A stretch of DNA of 64,000 nt from positions 39,091,652 through 39,155,651 of the forward strand of contig JASWHV010000012.1 in NCBI GenBank assembly GCA_030760725.1. Direction: 5' to 3'. Position 1 is the stretch's first letter. Each line of letters begins with the position of its first letter. Both the position numbers and the translations under genes were made by a program. The DNA comes from Neostapfia colusana (lineage: Eukaryota; Streptophyta; Magnoliopsida; Poales; Poaceae). The notes under the pieces were generated by a model. That model saw only the letters and a list, made by a program, of their open reading frames with translations, was not told where the DNA came from and searched no databases. Of this stretch, positions 1-12,738 are shown one piece after another.

Positions 1-573
1 TTCAACTTTGGGCAAAGTACATAAGAGAAATGCGTTTCTTGTTTGATTGCGGCTCTCTCATGTGCCTTAGCGTAAGGTTCTCCACAACCTGCTGCTATAA
101 TTTGAAAGTAAGGTCCCAATAATTAGGCGAGTCCTTTGCAAATGGTTTTACCTCATGTACCCATCACCCCTCATGTAGAAGTTCCATGTTTTGGTGAGAC
201 GGGTCAGACTTGCTGAGCCTTCGTGCTCACTGCTTGTGTTTGAAGCTTTCGCAGGGTTCTATGAGGAAGGGACTCCCGAAGAGGAGACGGAACCCCAGGA
301 GGGGAACCCCGTCGAGTGGGAGTCGTGCACGCCGCCGTGTTAGTGTGCTTGTGTGCTAGCAAGGACACATTCACGGGCTGAACGTGAACTTAATGCGTAG
401 TCTACGCCCGTGAGTGTAGACTGGACTTATTTTGATGTATAAATGTTCATAAACCACTTTATGTAATATAAATTTTGCTTCCGCTCTGTACCTTTGAAGT
501 GTGTTATCTGGTGCTGTGCAACGCAGCACCCCTAAGCGTGATCCTGGCTCGACAAGACCGTGGGGTCGTGTCA
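1..573 (+). repeat. Family B 5' LTR, 3' portion only (element runs off the left edge)
   Basis: This stretch matches the end of the B 3' LTR at 15535-20255 base for base apart from scattered changes, and ends in GTCGTGTCA directly before a primer-binding site. It holds the end of the LTR intron and exon 2 of the candidate LTR ORF (255-343). The rest of this LTR lies before the window. Confidence 0.9.
255..343 (+). CDS. Candidate LTR ORF, exon 2 (family B 5' LTR)
   Basis: The segment follows a GCAG acceptor at 251-254. It is open in phase 1 (two bases, then codons) to a TAG at 341-343. It encodes an acidic peptide of 28 residues starting FYEEGTPEEE and ending EWESCTPPC. The same length, phase and stop occur in the three other B LTR copies in the window. 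The function is unknown. That it is translated is inferred from the conserved frame and splice signals. Confidence 0.45.
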
Positions 574-1129
574 GCGCTGGTATCAGAGCTCGCTTGAGGT
601 TTAACGCACTAAAAAGGTCATCTTTTTCAAAAATCCAGTGAGGAACGAGTTAGTATCCCGTATAAGGATGTTATTATTGTATAGAAAGTGGCATACTAAC
701 CTAATTGATTATGTCGGAAAATCGTGCATCTCGGGACGCTTTATGTCTTGGGGGGTGCACGTGAGCGCTGTCCACCAGTGCGCACAAGCTGAAGGGTGGA
801 GTCCCACGGGTGGCAGGTAACCCGACCCGCTTTGGTATCCTCTACGACTCTTCATCTCGTTTGGGGTATTCGAACAACGTATGTACCTGGCGTGCGTGGT
901 GCAATTTGGGAGACCCCGTCACGTGGTCTGAAACGTGAACACGTAACTCAAGGCGTGTTTGGCTTGAGAACATCCGGGCGAGTGATGACGGCCGGATGTA
1001 CGAACTGTATGGATACCGGGCTCGGTGTGCAGCCAAGTCTGATGATTATTTGAGTTTCTGTAGGTAGTCTAACCACGAAATGGTAGACGTGTAGTATCCG
1101 TGTGCAAGTGACGCTTAGTGCCACTGAAT
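574..1129 (+). mobile_element. Family B leader, first part, with primer-binding site
   Basis: A four-base spacer follows the LTR, then TGGTATCAGAGC at 578-589, complementary to the 3' end of plant initiator tRNA-Met. The remainder is non-coding leader related to the leaders of families A and E. It is cut at 1129 by element A1 and continues at 11818. Short ORFs here are not conserved and I do not call them. Confidence 0.8.
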
Positions 1130-4100
1130 TGAGGGGGCCCGACCTCCATCACGGGGCCGTGCCGCCTCGCCCGAGGAATCGCATTGGGTGGTGCCGTGTT
1201 ATGCAGCACCCAACAGCACACATATAAGGAACACAGTATTACATAAATCAAAAGCGGAAGCTTACAATTATTCTTTGTAAATAATTTACACAAAATAGCT
1301 ACAGCGGAAGTCTATAAACAGCTCACGATGAATATCTAAGAAGCACTCGAGAGAGAGATCCAGCCCGCGGACTCCTCTCGCTAGCAACACGAAGACATGG
1401 CAGCGGCTAGGTTCTCCAAGGGTGACATGACTCAGGAGTTCCCGAGTCTCACCGGACAACCTTCTTTATAGCGTCGAGGTTAACCTGCAAAACCACTTAT
1501 ATAGCAAGAGTGAGCACAAAGGCTCAGCAAGACTTCACCGTCTCTCCTAAGACATGAAACTCTACATGAAAGTAACCTAAGACTTAAACCGGTCATTTGC
1601 AAAAAGACTCGTCTACATGTTCATCCTTAACTTTCAGATTTTAGCCATAATAGTAGTGACCTTGCGCCCAGCAACATTGGAACTCCACAATCAAACAAGA
1701 AACGCTTCATTCCAATGTTGCTTGTCCCAAGGTGAAAAATAAATTTAGTTTGCTCTATCTCTACCTCAAACAAGGTTCTCATGCAGTTTAACATAATCAT
1801 AGCAGCAATTATACTTTTGCAAACTGTTCCCACACAACTTGATTACTACGTCACAGCGCAGTGAGCAAGCGGTACTCATAACCGCGAGGGACGGTGATTC
1901 GAATCAAACACTACCCGGATAACTCGACACATACGCCCGCCTCTGAAGACCCAACTCTGGCGTCCTTCATTACGTCGTATGTGGCAACCTTTCTCAGGCC
2001 ACTAAACTGTAGAACAGGTCGCGCCGTCTCGGGCTCATAGGTGTAACGAGACGATGTGGTATGCCTCTACAATCCAGTGTACCCGGTACATCGGTTTCCT
2101 GGTTCCCAAATCCCATATATCAGTAAGCATCCGGTACACAACTCAATACTTGCTCCCAGGGCCGCATACGCTTCGGTCCTTGACCGACACGGGCAGACCT
2201 ACTCGACCAAGACCTCGTCTTGTCGCTGTCTAACCCTTCTGCCCGGTCTCATCTTTAGAAACGTAAACTTTAGTTTGCTACCTTTTCCAATCCCCACTTA
2301 TGTGGTCCTGGAACAAAGCTCGCGAGTAGATTCCAACTACTCGTCTTCTACCGGCTGTCCTAGCCTAATTAGCACGTCTTATTCTACAGCGATGACACAC
2401 TTCTACCCTTGACCTCAGGGTTCATGTTTGGTTATGCAAGTGGAGTATCAAACATCCTGGACCTAATGCACATACAAACCTCGACCAATAGTAGTGAACA
2501 AAGGGAAAACTTTAAAAACAACTTAAGTGCAAACCGGGGCTTGCCTTGGTTTTGCAGGTGACTAGAGTCAGATGATTATGAAGTTAGTTGTTGCTGCCTT
2601 GAAGCTGAATCACTGCCTTCTTGCTTCTTGATTCAAGCTCAACTCTTCCTTCTTCACTTTCCACGTCTAATCACTACACGTTATGAATATGTATACATGT
2701 TTAATTATAAAACTTTTTGCTAACAAATGCTAAAGACAAGTTTGAAACTGGAACTTTGTTTAAGAATTTAAAATGAAACTGGTGCTAGTGGTTTGGGTTT
2801 GTGTTTTAAGCACTATCATCAAGTGATGAGTGGGGTTTCATCACTTGGGTGGGGATCAACTAATAAGGTTGAACAGGACATAATGATTCAGGGCTCCAAT
2901 GTTGCTGGAAATTTTCTTGTGAGTTCCTTGTCACAAGAAAGTCATCTGGACCAAAATTCAAAATAATTCACTGAGTAGATTACCCAGGACAATTCCTTAA
3001 GCATTTAGGCCACAAGGAATACATTCTGAATAAATTTGCATTTTCATGCAAGTCCAAGTGAGCTACAATTTCAAACATAGCTCAGAGAGTATGCCTGAAT
3101 TTTTCCTAGGATTTTCGGAGCCAAGGAATGCCTAGAACTGAATTTCCAAGTTTTGGAAATCATCTGAAAATGTTTCTGTATTTATTTGAATACAGAAAAT
3201 TGGAATTAGAATTACCCTAACTAAATCAACACCAAATGAGCTGAAACGTTTACAGGAGTCTCCTAATATCCTCAGGAATATCCTGGCAAAATTTGGGAAA
3301 TTTTGGATGAACCAAACTCCCTCTAAAATTCTTTTGCTGAAAAGCTTTAAAGAATTTTCCAGAATTTTCTATTGGTTTTCTTGAAAATTGGGTTGTATAT
3401 TTGGATAGAGATATCCATCCTGAATCCAACCCAATTTGAATCATTAATTTGGAGCTTCCTAGCAAAAGTTATGAGGTTCTAAAGTTTGAACTAAATCTGG
3501 AATTCAAACTAAATTCGAGAAAAGTTCAAACTCTGCCTGTGGGTCCACCCCACACGTGTCAGCCGCCGGAATCATGCCACACGGGGCCACAGACTACTTC
3601 CCGCGCCACCACACCGGATCCCGGGGCCGCAGCGGATCGAAGATTTAAAATATCGCCACTGACAGGTGGGACCGGCCGGTCGTCTTCAACCTCGGGCCGT
3701 TCTCTTTTTCCCGCGCCGCCCCCTCGCCGGAAGTTCGTCGGGGCTCGCCGGAGTTGGCTTCCTGGCCATCTCCCGGCTCGGTACTCGCCGCCTGGGGGTT
3801 TTCAGGGGCGAGCAACTCATCTACGGGGTCAGCACAAGCTAACGGCGCTCGGAACTAGGTCGGCGACGTGTGCACCCTTCGGTGAAGCGTCGGCGCCGTG
3901 GCACGAGCACACTAGCCCGCCAAAAGCCCGGGAAATTTGCTCTAAAGCACCAGTGAAGGTCAGGCAAGCTCGGCATGGCCTCGAACTTGCTAGGAAATGG
4001 CGGCAACTCGGTTGTCACCGTGCGCTCGCGCGTTCCCGCCATGGCCGCCGATCGAAAAGCTCGGAATTCGCTGCCCCTACTCTCTGCTAAGCTAGGGTTG

Positions 4101-5290
4101 CGAAGGAAAAAGGTTCCCTATCCTCTCTAGCTCTTGTGTGCGCAAAATGAACAACTAAAACCGAGAATTAATAGTTAATTTCAACAGTTCATACCCGCGG
4201 ATAGGTTTTCCTCGTCCGAGGGGAAAACTTGAAATTCCGGAGCTACGTCGCACGGATCGCTCTGAAATTTGGAGAGGAGCAGCGCAGGGACTTGGCGCGC
4301 CTTGGGGTGCTCTCGTTCGGTCGTGAAATTGGCCGGTGTGAGCTGCCATGAGAGCCCGACGTTGGTTTCCACCGGTTGCACCTCGGCTTCGGCGCTGATC
4401 CTCAGATTACGGCCCACAGCAGCCCCGAAAGCCGGAGCTGAGCTAGGGAACCTCTTGTGCACTCGCTGGCGCTCCTTTTTCGTGTTGATCGCTTGAGCAG
4501 TTGGTGAGCTATGCCGGCTGAGGATCGCTGAGCACGGACGCAGCGCCGGCGGCTCGTTTTCTCGGGAGGAAACAGAACAGGGGCTCGTGGGGCGGTTTTG
4601 TGGCCGACAGAGCACGGCGTAAGGGAGATAAGGGCGCGGGGGCGAACCGACGTTGAAGCAGCTCGGGAGCTGGCTGCGTCGTTGCCTCGGTGGCGCGCGC
4701 GTGGGTGTCGGCCGTTCAGCGCCTTCGAGCGAAACAGGGAGCCGGTTTGAGTCTGAACAGAGGAAAATATTGCTTAAGTGCTAAGTCTTCCCCTCTCCTC
4801 AATGACAATTGGGTCCCACTCATCTTTCCTAAATATCCAGATTTTGGCACATTGTAAACTTCAGCTATTAGGGATCCAAATTCAAAAGCCATTTTGCCAT
4901 TTGACAATTTGTGCCACAGTTTCAAATTTAAATTCAAATTTGGATGGAATTCACAAGTTCCTTTGATATTCCTATCAAAGCACCTCCAAATTTACTCCAA
5001 ATTTGCCCCCTCTACAATTTGAACCTGGGGAGTTTGAATATGCCCTCTGATATTTGAGTTGGTCATTGCAAATACAACTTTTTAAACAACAGTTTGAATT
5101 TCCTCTTTTGAAAAATGCCCTTCTTCTTTTTGAAGTGCACCTCTTAATTCAAACTGAATTCAAAGTTTTATTGCTCATGCCAACACTTTCATGAGTAACA
5201 CAAAAGTTTTTGTAAGTCCCATTTCTTGTATTCAAACTCAACTTTATTCATAGCTCAATTTTCTATTTACAAGTTTTGGGGTCTTTTACA
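1130..5290 (-). repeat. A1 3' LTR (left copy)
   Basis: The LTR begins TGAGGGGG and ends TTTTACA on the plus strand. Read in sense, it has an AT-rich start, a GC-rich core (about 3530-4760), and an AT-rich part. It then has intron signals: donor CAAG|GCAAGC with the last exon base at 2545, and acceptor GCAG|G with the exon starting at 1484. No open frame continues across these sites in phase (exon 2 reads a stop at once), so the LTR ORF of families B and E is lost here. A stem-loop lies at 2323-2343. Overlapping ORFs in the GC core are not credible genes. Confidence 0.93.
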
Positions 5291-5309
5291 TTCCTCCCCC
5301 CTTAAAAAG

Positions 5310-5326
5310 AATCTCGTCCCGAGATT
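5310..5326 (-). promoter_or_regulatory. Inverted repeat beside the A1 polypurine tract
   Basis: The sequence AATCTCG-TCC-CGAGATT is a perfect 7-bp inverted repeat. It lies a few bases from the polypurine tract (5291-5304, CT-rich on the plus strand) and the LTR edge. The same repeat occurs at the equivalent place in B, E1 and A2. Confidence 0.7.
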
Positions 5327-5355
5327 CATGATTAAGGACAATGTGGAGAGGACAG

Positions 5356-6135
5356 TTACTCAACATACGCCTCTAACAACTCCGGATGATTGCGTTGCAA
5401 ATACTCCTCGCTTTCCCATGTAGCTTCGTTGGACGTGTGATTTTCTCATAGCACCTTGAAAAATCGCAGCGTCCGATTCCTGGTTTCGCGAGTCTTTTCA
5501 TCAATTATCCGGGTTGGTCACTCAACATACGTGAGGTCCGGCTTCAAATTTTCTATGTCTCCCATGAGAATCTCCGTTGGAACTTTTAAACACTTCCGCA
5601 ACTGAGATATGTGGAAGACGTTATGAACTCTGGCTAAGGCCGCCGGTAGCTCCAAACGGTATGCCACGGGTCCACACCTTTCAATAATAATGAAGGGACC
5701 GATAAAACGCGGAGCTAATTTCCCTTTCACTCCGAATCTGTGAATGCCCTTCATAGGAGATACGCGGAGGTATACGTGGTCCCCAACATGGAAATCCAGA
5801 GGACGACGCCTCCTATCCGCATAGCTCTTTTGTCTGGACTGGGCGGTTTTCAGATTTGCTTCACAATGGTCAGCCGCCTCGGAGAATACCGGTGGTTGTG
5901 TCGCCAAGAAATCCAGATACGTGCTCTGGGTTGGCATGTGATGTTGAGCTTCTCGATCTATGCCTTGCTGAACTAGAGTTTGGAGAGTTTCATTCATCTT
6001 CGCCATAATTTCAGCCAATCTGGTTGGCGATGGCTCTTGTGATGAAATCGAGTCACTCCGACCTCGACTTGAACCTCCAAGCTCCATGTGAGAATTTGTA
6101 CGTACCATACTGCACAAAACAAAATTTTGAGTCAA
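5356..6135 (-). pseudogene. A1 Gag N-terminus fused in frame to Pol C-terminus (deletion derivative)
   Basis: The reading frame starts at 6135 like that of intact element A2. Residues 1-94 match the A2 Gag N-terminus as far as the motif DHCEAN. The next residues (LKTAQSRQKSYAD) are the end of integrase. Relative to A2, 1,238 codons (residues about 95-1332) are missing, exactly a multiple of three, with the joint at a shared Asn codon. The open part ends at 5518 with a TGA where A2 has CGA. A second stop replaces a Trp codon further on, after which the chromodomain-like tail continues to a TAA at 5356-5358. No enzyme domain remains. Any protein would be a 205-residue Gag/Pol-tail chimera of unknown function; it may simply be debris. 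Confidence 0.85.
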
Positions 6136-7656
6136 TCAAAATTCTATCTCAGTAGTAAGTAAATATAAGTAAAACATGAAGATGTCATGAACTTTATGAA
6201 AGCATAACCACATTCATGTTTAAACAAATCTTATGTACGCTAAGCTAATCAGCGGGACTACCCTGACAAGCTCTCACGAACTCCAAATTTTACTCAAGTT
6301 ATCAACAGATTCTTGACTTGAGTTCAATACCAAAGTTTTAGTAAACTTCAGTAGCTTTCCAACAAGTACTTATGTGCTCCTTAAGGATTTTTCTACAGGA
6401 AGTTATGGCTTAAAAACAGAAAGGTCCAGAGAGGTTTTTGCTACTGTCCTGGTTTTGAACAGTTTGCCTTCAATTGGACTTTTCACCAACTTAAAATGTG
6501 ATTTTTCACTGGAGGTCTACAAAGAAATTGTAGAGCACTTGAAAATATTTCCAGAACTGTATCATACACCTTTATTGGTTAAAGCTACTCAGAGTTATGC
6601 TCCGTTAAATTCCAGCAAGAAGTCCTGCCAGAAACAGAGCACTCTGTTTTTTGAAAACTTTGACACCTAGTTATACTCTCATTTGAATCTTAGCTCAAAA
6701 TAAGAGTTCAATAAATAATACTTGTTTCAAACTTCCGGTTTTAGTTGAAAGTTAGCTCATGACTCATTTCTCCTTGGGGAAGAGGTTATTATGTGTAGTA
6801 CGGTGTCGATGCACCGTAAGAACATGTCGGTACTACGTTGCCTCACCAAAAGAAAATCCTAAACCGGATTATACCGGCATATCCGTTTTATCAGTGGCAC
6901 TAAGACGGTCTCTCGCACACGTGTACTACACGGGATAAGTACGTGGTTAGTACCTGCAGAAGAACACTCAATAGTGGTGCACTCAAGGGTTATTTCATCT
7001 CAGGCAGTTCCATATTTGAAAGTAAATACAAACGCCCGTATCATTGTCATACAGCCGTCCTTGAGTTAAGCCACCTCTCAAGGCACGTGATCTTGTTTCA
7101 ACACCACACGACGGGGAACCCGAGTATGTCATGAACGGGTCGTCACAGTTGGGAATGTTATCAACCCAACGGATACCACCTACTACCCTGCAGGGCACGC
7201 CGATGGCAAGCGCTGCGTATGTCCTCCTGGGCTATTTCCAGACGAACACACTATCGCGTTACTGACCACACGATGGGGTCTCCACTTACTTGCCTAATGC
7301 ACGCTAGGGATCAGCGTTTCATATGAACTCAGGAACATGAAGAGTCCAAGAGTTTCATATTAACATCTCACACCAAGCTGTGAGATCTAACCCTGAACCA
7401 CTTTCCTCGTCAGGGGAGCTAACCGAAATTGAACCGCTTTCGGTGGCGTTCCTTACCATTCTTACCTGAGCGTAGGTGCGTCGTTACATAGTCAAAATTC
7501 AGAATTATAACAAGTATGTTAGTCCTGCCACTTAAGTAACTATACTACTATAGTCCTTATGTGGGCCTAATATCGTTTCCTCACCGTATCCTAGGTTTTT
7601 GTCGTAATACCATCCTTATTCCGCGCGCTATTACCAATGCGGCTCTGATACCACGC
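6136..7656 (-). mobile_element. A1 leader region with primer-binding site and hairpin
   Basis: This is the non-coding leader between gag and the 5' LTR, closely similar to A2 45751-47271 and clearly related to the E leader at 58780-60607. It contains the hairpin ATCTCACA/TGTGAGAT at 7365-7386 and the complement of TGGTATCAGAGC at 7642-7653. I see no credible gene in it. Confidence 0.8.
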
Positions 7657-10600
7657 TGAGGGGGCCTGACCTCCATCACGGGGCCGTGCCGCCTCGCCCG
7701 AGGAATCGCATTGGGTGGTGCCGTGTTATGCGGCACCCAACAGTACACATATAAGGAACACAGTATTACATAAATCAAAAGTGGAAGCTTACAATTATTC
7801 TTTGTAAATAATTTACACAAAATAGCTACAGCAGAAGTCTATAGACAGCTCACGACGAATATCTAAGAAGCACTCGAGAGAAAGATCCAGCCCGCGGACT
7901 CCTCTCGCTAGCAACACGAAGACATGGCAGTGGCTAGGTTCTCCAAGGGTGACATGACTCAGGAGTTCCCGAGTCTCACCAGACAACCTTCTTTATAGCG
8001 TCGAGGTTAACCTGCAAAACCACTTATATAGCAAGAGTGAGCACAAAGGCTCAGCAAGACTTAACCGTCTCTCCTAAGACATGAAACTCTACATGAAAGT
8101 AACCTAAGACTTAAACCGGTCATTTGCAAAAAGACTCGCCTACAAGTTCATCCTTAACTTTCAGATTTTAGCCATAATAGTAGTGACCTTGCGCCCAGCA
8201 ACATTGGAACTCCACAATCAAACAAGAAACGCTTCATTCCAATGTTGCTTGTCCCAAGGTGAAAAATAAATTTAATTTGCTCTATCTCTACCTCAAACAA
8301 GGTTCTCATGCAGTTTAACATAATCATAGCAGCAATTATACTTTTGCAAACTGTTCCCACACAACTTGATTACTACGTCACAGCGCAGTGAGCAAGCGGT
8401 ACTCATAACCGCGAGGGACGGTGATTCGAATCAAACACTACCCGGATAACTCGACACATACGCCCGCCTCTGAAGACCCAACTCTGGCGTCCTTCATTAC
8501 GTCGTATGTGGCAACCTTTCTCAGGCCACTAAACTGTAGAACCGGTCGCGCCGTCTCGGGCTCATAGGTCTAACGAGACGATGTGGTATGCCTCTACAAT
8601 CCAGTGTACCCGGTACATCGGTTTCCTGGTTCCCATATATCAGTAAGCATCCGGTACACAACTCAATACTTGCTCCCAGGGCCGCATACGCTTCGGTCCT
8701 TGACCGACACGGGCAGAGCTACTCGACCAAGACCTTGTCTTGTCGCTGTCTAACCCTTCTGCCCGGTCTCATCTTTAGAAACGTAAACTTTAGTTTGCTA
8801 CCTTTTCCAATCCCCACTTATGTGGTCCTGGAACAAAGCTCGCGAGTAGATTCCAACTACTCGTCTTCTACCGGCTGTCCTGGCCTAATTAGCACGGCCT
8901 TATTCTACAGCGATGACACACTTCTACCCTTGACCTCAGGGTACATGTTTGGTTATGCAAGTGGAGTATCAAACATCCTAGACCTAATGCACATACAAAC
9001 CTCGACCAATAGTAGTGAACAAAGGGAAAACTTTAAAAACAACTTAAGTGCAAACCGGGGCTCGCCTTGGTTTTGCAGGTGACTAGAGTCAGATGATTAT
9101 GAAGTTAGTTGTTGCTGCCTTGAAGCTGAATCAGTGCCTTCTTGCTTCTTGATTCAAGCTCAACTCTTCCTTCTTCACTTTCCACGTCTAATCACTACAC
9201 GTTATGAATATGTATACATGTTTAATTATAAAACTTTTTGCTAACAAATGCTAAATACAAGTTTGAAACTGGAACTTTGTTTAAGAATTTAAAATGAAAC
9301 TGGTGCTAGTGGTTTGGGTTTGTGTTTTAAGCACTATCATCAAGTGATGAGTGGGGTTTCATCACTTGGGTGGGGATCAACTAATAAGGTTGAACAGGAC
9401 ATAATGATTCAGGGCTCCAATGGAGCTGGAAATTTTCTTGTGAGTTCCTTGTCACAAGAAAGTCATCTGGACCAAAATTCAGAATAATTCACTGAGTAGA
9501 TTACCCAGAACAATTCCTTAAGCATTTAGGCCACAAGGAATACATTCTGAATAAATTTACATTTTCATGCAAGTCCAAGTGAGCTACAATTTCAAACATA
9601 TCTCAGAGAGTATGCCTGAATTTTTCCTAGGTTTTTTGTAGCCAAGGAATGCCTAGAACTGAATTTCCAAGTTTTGGAAATCATCTGAAAATGTTTCTGT
9701 ATTTATTTGAATACAGAAACTTGGAATTAGAATTACCCTAACTAAATCAACTCCAAATGAGATGAAACGTTTACAGGAGTCTCCTAAAATCCTCAGGAAT
9801 GTCCTGGCCAAATTTGGGAAATTTTGGATGAACCAAACTCCCTCTAAAATTCTTTTGCTGAAAAGATTTAAAGAATTTTCCAGAATTTTCTATTGGTTTT
9901 CTTGAAAATTGGGTTGTATATTTGGATAGAGATTTCCATCCTGAATCCAACCCAATTTGAATCACTAAATTTGGAGCTTCCTAGCAAAAGTTATGAGGTT
10001 CTAAAGTTTGAACTAAATCTGGAATTCAAACTAAATTCGAGAAAAGTTCAAACTCTGCCTGTGGGTCCACCCCACACGTGTCAGCCGCAGGAATCACGCC
10101 ACACGGGGCTACAGACTACTTCCCGCGCCACCACACGGGATACCGGGGCCGCAGCGGATCGACGATTTAAAATATCGCCACTGACAGGTGGGACCGGCCG
10201 GTCGTCTTCAACCTCGGGCCGTTCTCTTTTTCCTGTGCCGCCCCCTCGCCGGAAGTTCATCGGGGCTCGCCGGAGTTAGTTTCCCGGCCATCTCCCGGAT
10301 CGGTACTCGCCGCCTGGGGGTTTTTAGGGGCGAGCAACTCATCTACGGGGTCAGCACAAGCTAACGGCGCTCGGAACTAGGTCAGCGACGTGTGCACCCT
10401 TCGGTGAAGCGTCGGCGCCGTGGCACGAGCACACTAGCCCGCCAAAAGCCCGGGAAATTTTCTCTAAAGCACCAGTGAAGGTCAGGAAAGATCGGCATGG
10501 CCTCAAACTTGCTAGGAAATGGCGGCAACTCGGTTGTCACCGTGGGCCCGCGCGTTCCTGCCATGGCCGCCGATCGAAAAGCTCGGAATTCGCTGCCCCT

Positions 10601-11812
10601 ACTCTCTGCTAAGCTAGGGTTGCGAAGGAAAAAGGTTCCCTATCCTCTCTAGGTCTTGTGTGCGCAAAATGAACAACAAAAACCGAGAATTAAGCGTTAA
10701 TTTCAACAGTTCATACCCGCGGATAGGTTTTCCTCGTCCGAGGGGAAAACTTGAAATTCCAGAGCTACGTCGCACGGATCGCTCTGAAATTTGGAGAGGA
10801 GCAGCGCAGGGACTTGGCGCGCCTTGGGGTCCTCGTTCGGTCATGAAATTGGCCGGTGTGAGCTGCCCACGAGAGCGCGACGTCGGTTTCCACCGGTTGC
10901 ACCTCGGCTTCGGCGCTGATCCTCAGATTACGGCCAACAGCAGCCCCGAACGCCGGAGCTGAGCTGTGGAACCTCTTGTGCACTCGCTGGCGCTCCTTTT
11001 TCATGTTGATCGGTTGAGCAGTCGGTGAGCTATGCCGGCTGAGGATCGCTGAGCATGGACGCAGCGCCGGCGGCTCGTTTTCTCGGGAGGAAACAGAACA
11101 GGGGCTCGTGGGGCGGTTTTGTTGCCGACAGAGCACGGCGTAGGGGAGATAAGGGCGCGGGGGCGAACCGATGTTGAAGCAGCTCGGGAGCTGGCTGCAT
11201 CGTCGCCTTGGTGGCGCGCGCGTGGGTGTCGGCCGTTCAGCGCCTTCGAGCGAAACAGGGAGCCGGTTTGAGTCTGAACTGAGGAAAATATTGCTTAAGT
11301 GCTAAGTCTTCCCCTCTTCTCAATGACAATTGGGTCCCACTCATCTCTCCTAAATATCCAAATTTTGGCACATTGTAAACTTCAGCTATTAGGGATCCAA
11401 TTTCAAAATCCATTTTGCCATTTGACAATTTGTGCCACAGTTTCAAATTTAAATTCAAATTTGGATGGAATTCACAAGTTCCTTTGATATTCCTATCAAA
11501 GCACCTCCAAATTTACTCCAAATTTGCCCCCTCTACAATTTGAACCTGGGGAGTTTGAATATGCCCTCTGATCTTTGAGTTGGTCATTGCAAATACAACT
11601 TTTTAAACAACAGTTTGAATTTCCTCTTTTGAAAAATGCCCTTCTTCTTTTTGAAGTCCACCTCTTAATTCAAACTGAATTCAAAGTTTTATTGCTCATG
11701 CCAACACTTTCATCAGTAACACAAAAGTTTTTGTAAGTCCCATTTCTTGTATTCAAACTCAACTTTATTCATAGCTCAAGTTTTCTATTTACATGTTTTG
11801 GGGACTTTTACA
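7657..11812 (-). repeat. A1 5' LTR (right copy)
   Basis: This is the partner of 1130-5290 with the same ends (TGAGGGGG...TTTTACA) and only sparse differences by eye, suggesting a fairly recent insertion. It has the same intron-like donor and acceptor and the same GC-rich core (about 10060-11290). The exon frame is closed, as in the left copy. Confidence 0.93.
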
Positions 11813-11817
11813 TGAAT

Positions 11818-12738
11818 TAACGAAGCCGGCTAAGTCCGGTATATGTTTTTCTTTGTGAGGACGTAGTACCGACATACTTTGGTGATGCATCGACGTCACA
11901 CTCCACTAAATGAACAACTTCATTGTAAAACTTGAAAGTTTTGATCCAAAGCAGAAAAACTTTGCTGTAACCTCTTCCCTTAATCAGGATATTCAAAGTT
12001 AACAAATTTTTAACTTATAGGTTGATAAGGACAGAACACTCTGTTTTCACCTGAATTAAGGCTGAAGTTAATCAGAGGCTAGAGGTTGAGTTCTTTCGAG
12101 GTTGGGGTCATATGATACATTTCTGGAAAGATTTGGAAGAGTTCTACAACTTTTCTGTGGAGGTCCAGAGGTGTTTCATCACTTAACCAATCGAAAAATG
12201 CAGTAGAGTTGAAACTGTCCAGAAAACAGGACAGGTGCAAATCTCCCTGGATGTTTCTGTAAAACACTTAGAACATTCTGTAGAAAAATCCTTAAGGATC
12301 ATATGATACACCGTTGGAAAGGTAATGAGATTAGCAACATTTTTGTAGTTCAAAGTTTGTTCAGATACCTATTGTATTTGCATATACAACTGTGATAAAA
12401 CCAGCCACATACAAAGGAGGTGCTGGCAAATTTTATCCAGGAATTCTGTCAACTTTGAAAAATCATAACTCTTGATCCAGAAGTGATATAGAAGCATGTG
12501 AATACTCGTTGGAAAGATATTGGAGTTAACTTTAACTTTGGTATACAACTTGAGTGATGAAAATGCTTCTAACTGGATCAAAGTCTAGATTTAGTGCATC
12601 AAGGTCTGTTCTGTACAAAGGAGGAGAATGAGTGATATCGTGCAGGCTAGTACAAGTTATGTGCCCCAAAAGCACCTGTTGGTGTTCCGAACGCCATTCT
12701 GTGAAATGTAGGCCCCTGTACGATTAACTCCTTAGAGG
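11818..12738 (+). mobile_element. Family B leader, continued
   Basis: The B leader resumes after A1. Text around 12500-12560 (a repeated GTTGGAAAGAT context and ACTTTGGTATACAACTTGAG) matches the E leader near 60210-60260. No gene is seen; the short antisense ORFs are not conserved. Confidence 0.7.

Larger units (their letters stand above)
1130..11812 (-). mobile_element. Element A1: complete minus-strand Tekay-like LTR retrotransposon, internally deleted
   Basis: Two LTRs of about 4.16 kb (1130-5290 and 7657-11812) flank a 2.37-kb internal region. The ends are TG...CA, and the 5-bp duplication TGAAT lies at 1125-1129 and 11813-11817. The primer-binding site on the minus strand is at 7642-7653 and a polypurine tract lies next to 5291-5304. 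The internal region keeps the leader and a short Gag/Pol-tail fusion but lacks most of gag, protease, RT, RNase H and integrase. It therefore cannot move by itself. It sits in the leader of element B. Confidence 0.95.

Noticed and set aside
578..589. Possible tRNA-Met genes at the TGGTATCAGAGC sites
   Set aside because: Only about 12 bases complementary to the tRNA 3' end are present, next to an LTR end. These are primer-binding sites, not genes.
638..1053. Small ORFs in the B leader
   Set aside because: They are not conserved in the A or E leaders and have no recognisable motif.
1627..1833. Repeated minus-strand ORF of about 68 codons in A LTRs (also 8154-8360 and 47767-47973)
   Set aside because: It lies in the predicted LTR intron, is repeated only because the LTR is, and shows no separate sign of coding selection that I can see.
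2545..2700. Family A exon 1 as coding
   Set aside because: The Glu-rich frame in A1 is not in the phase required by the donor, and A2 has stops in all frames, so I treat the A copy as non-coding.
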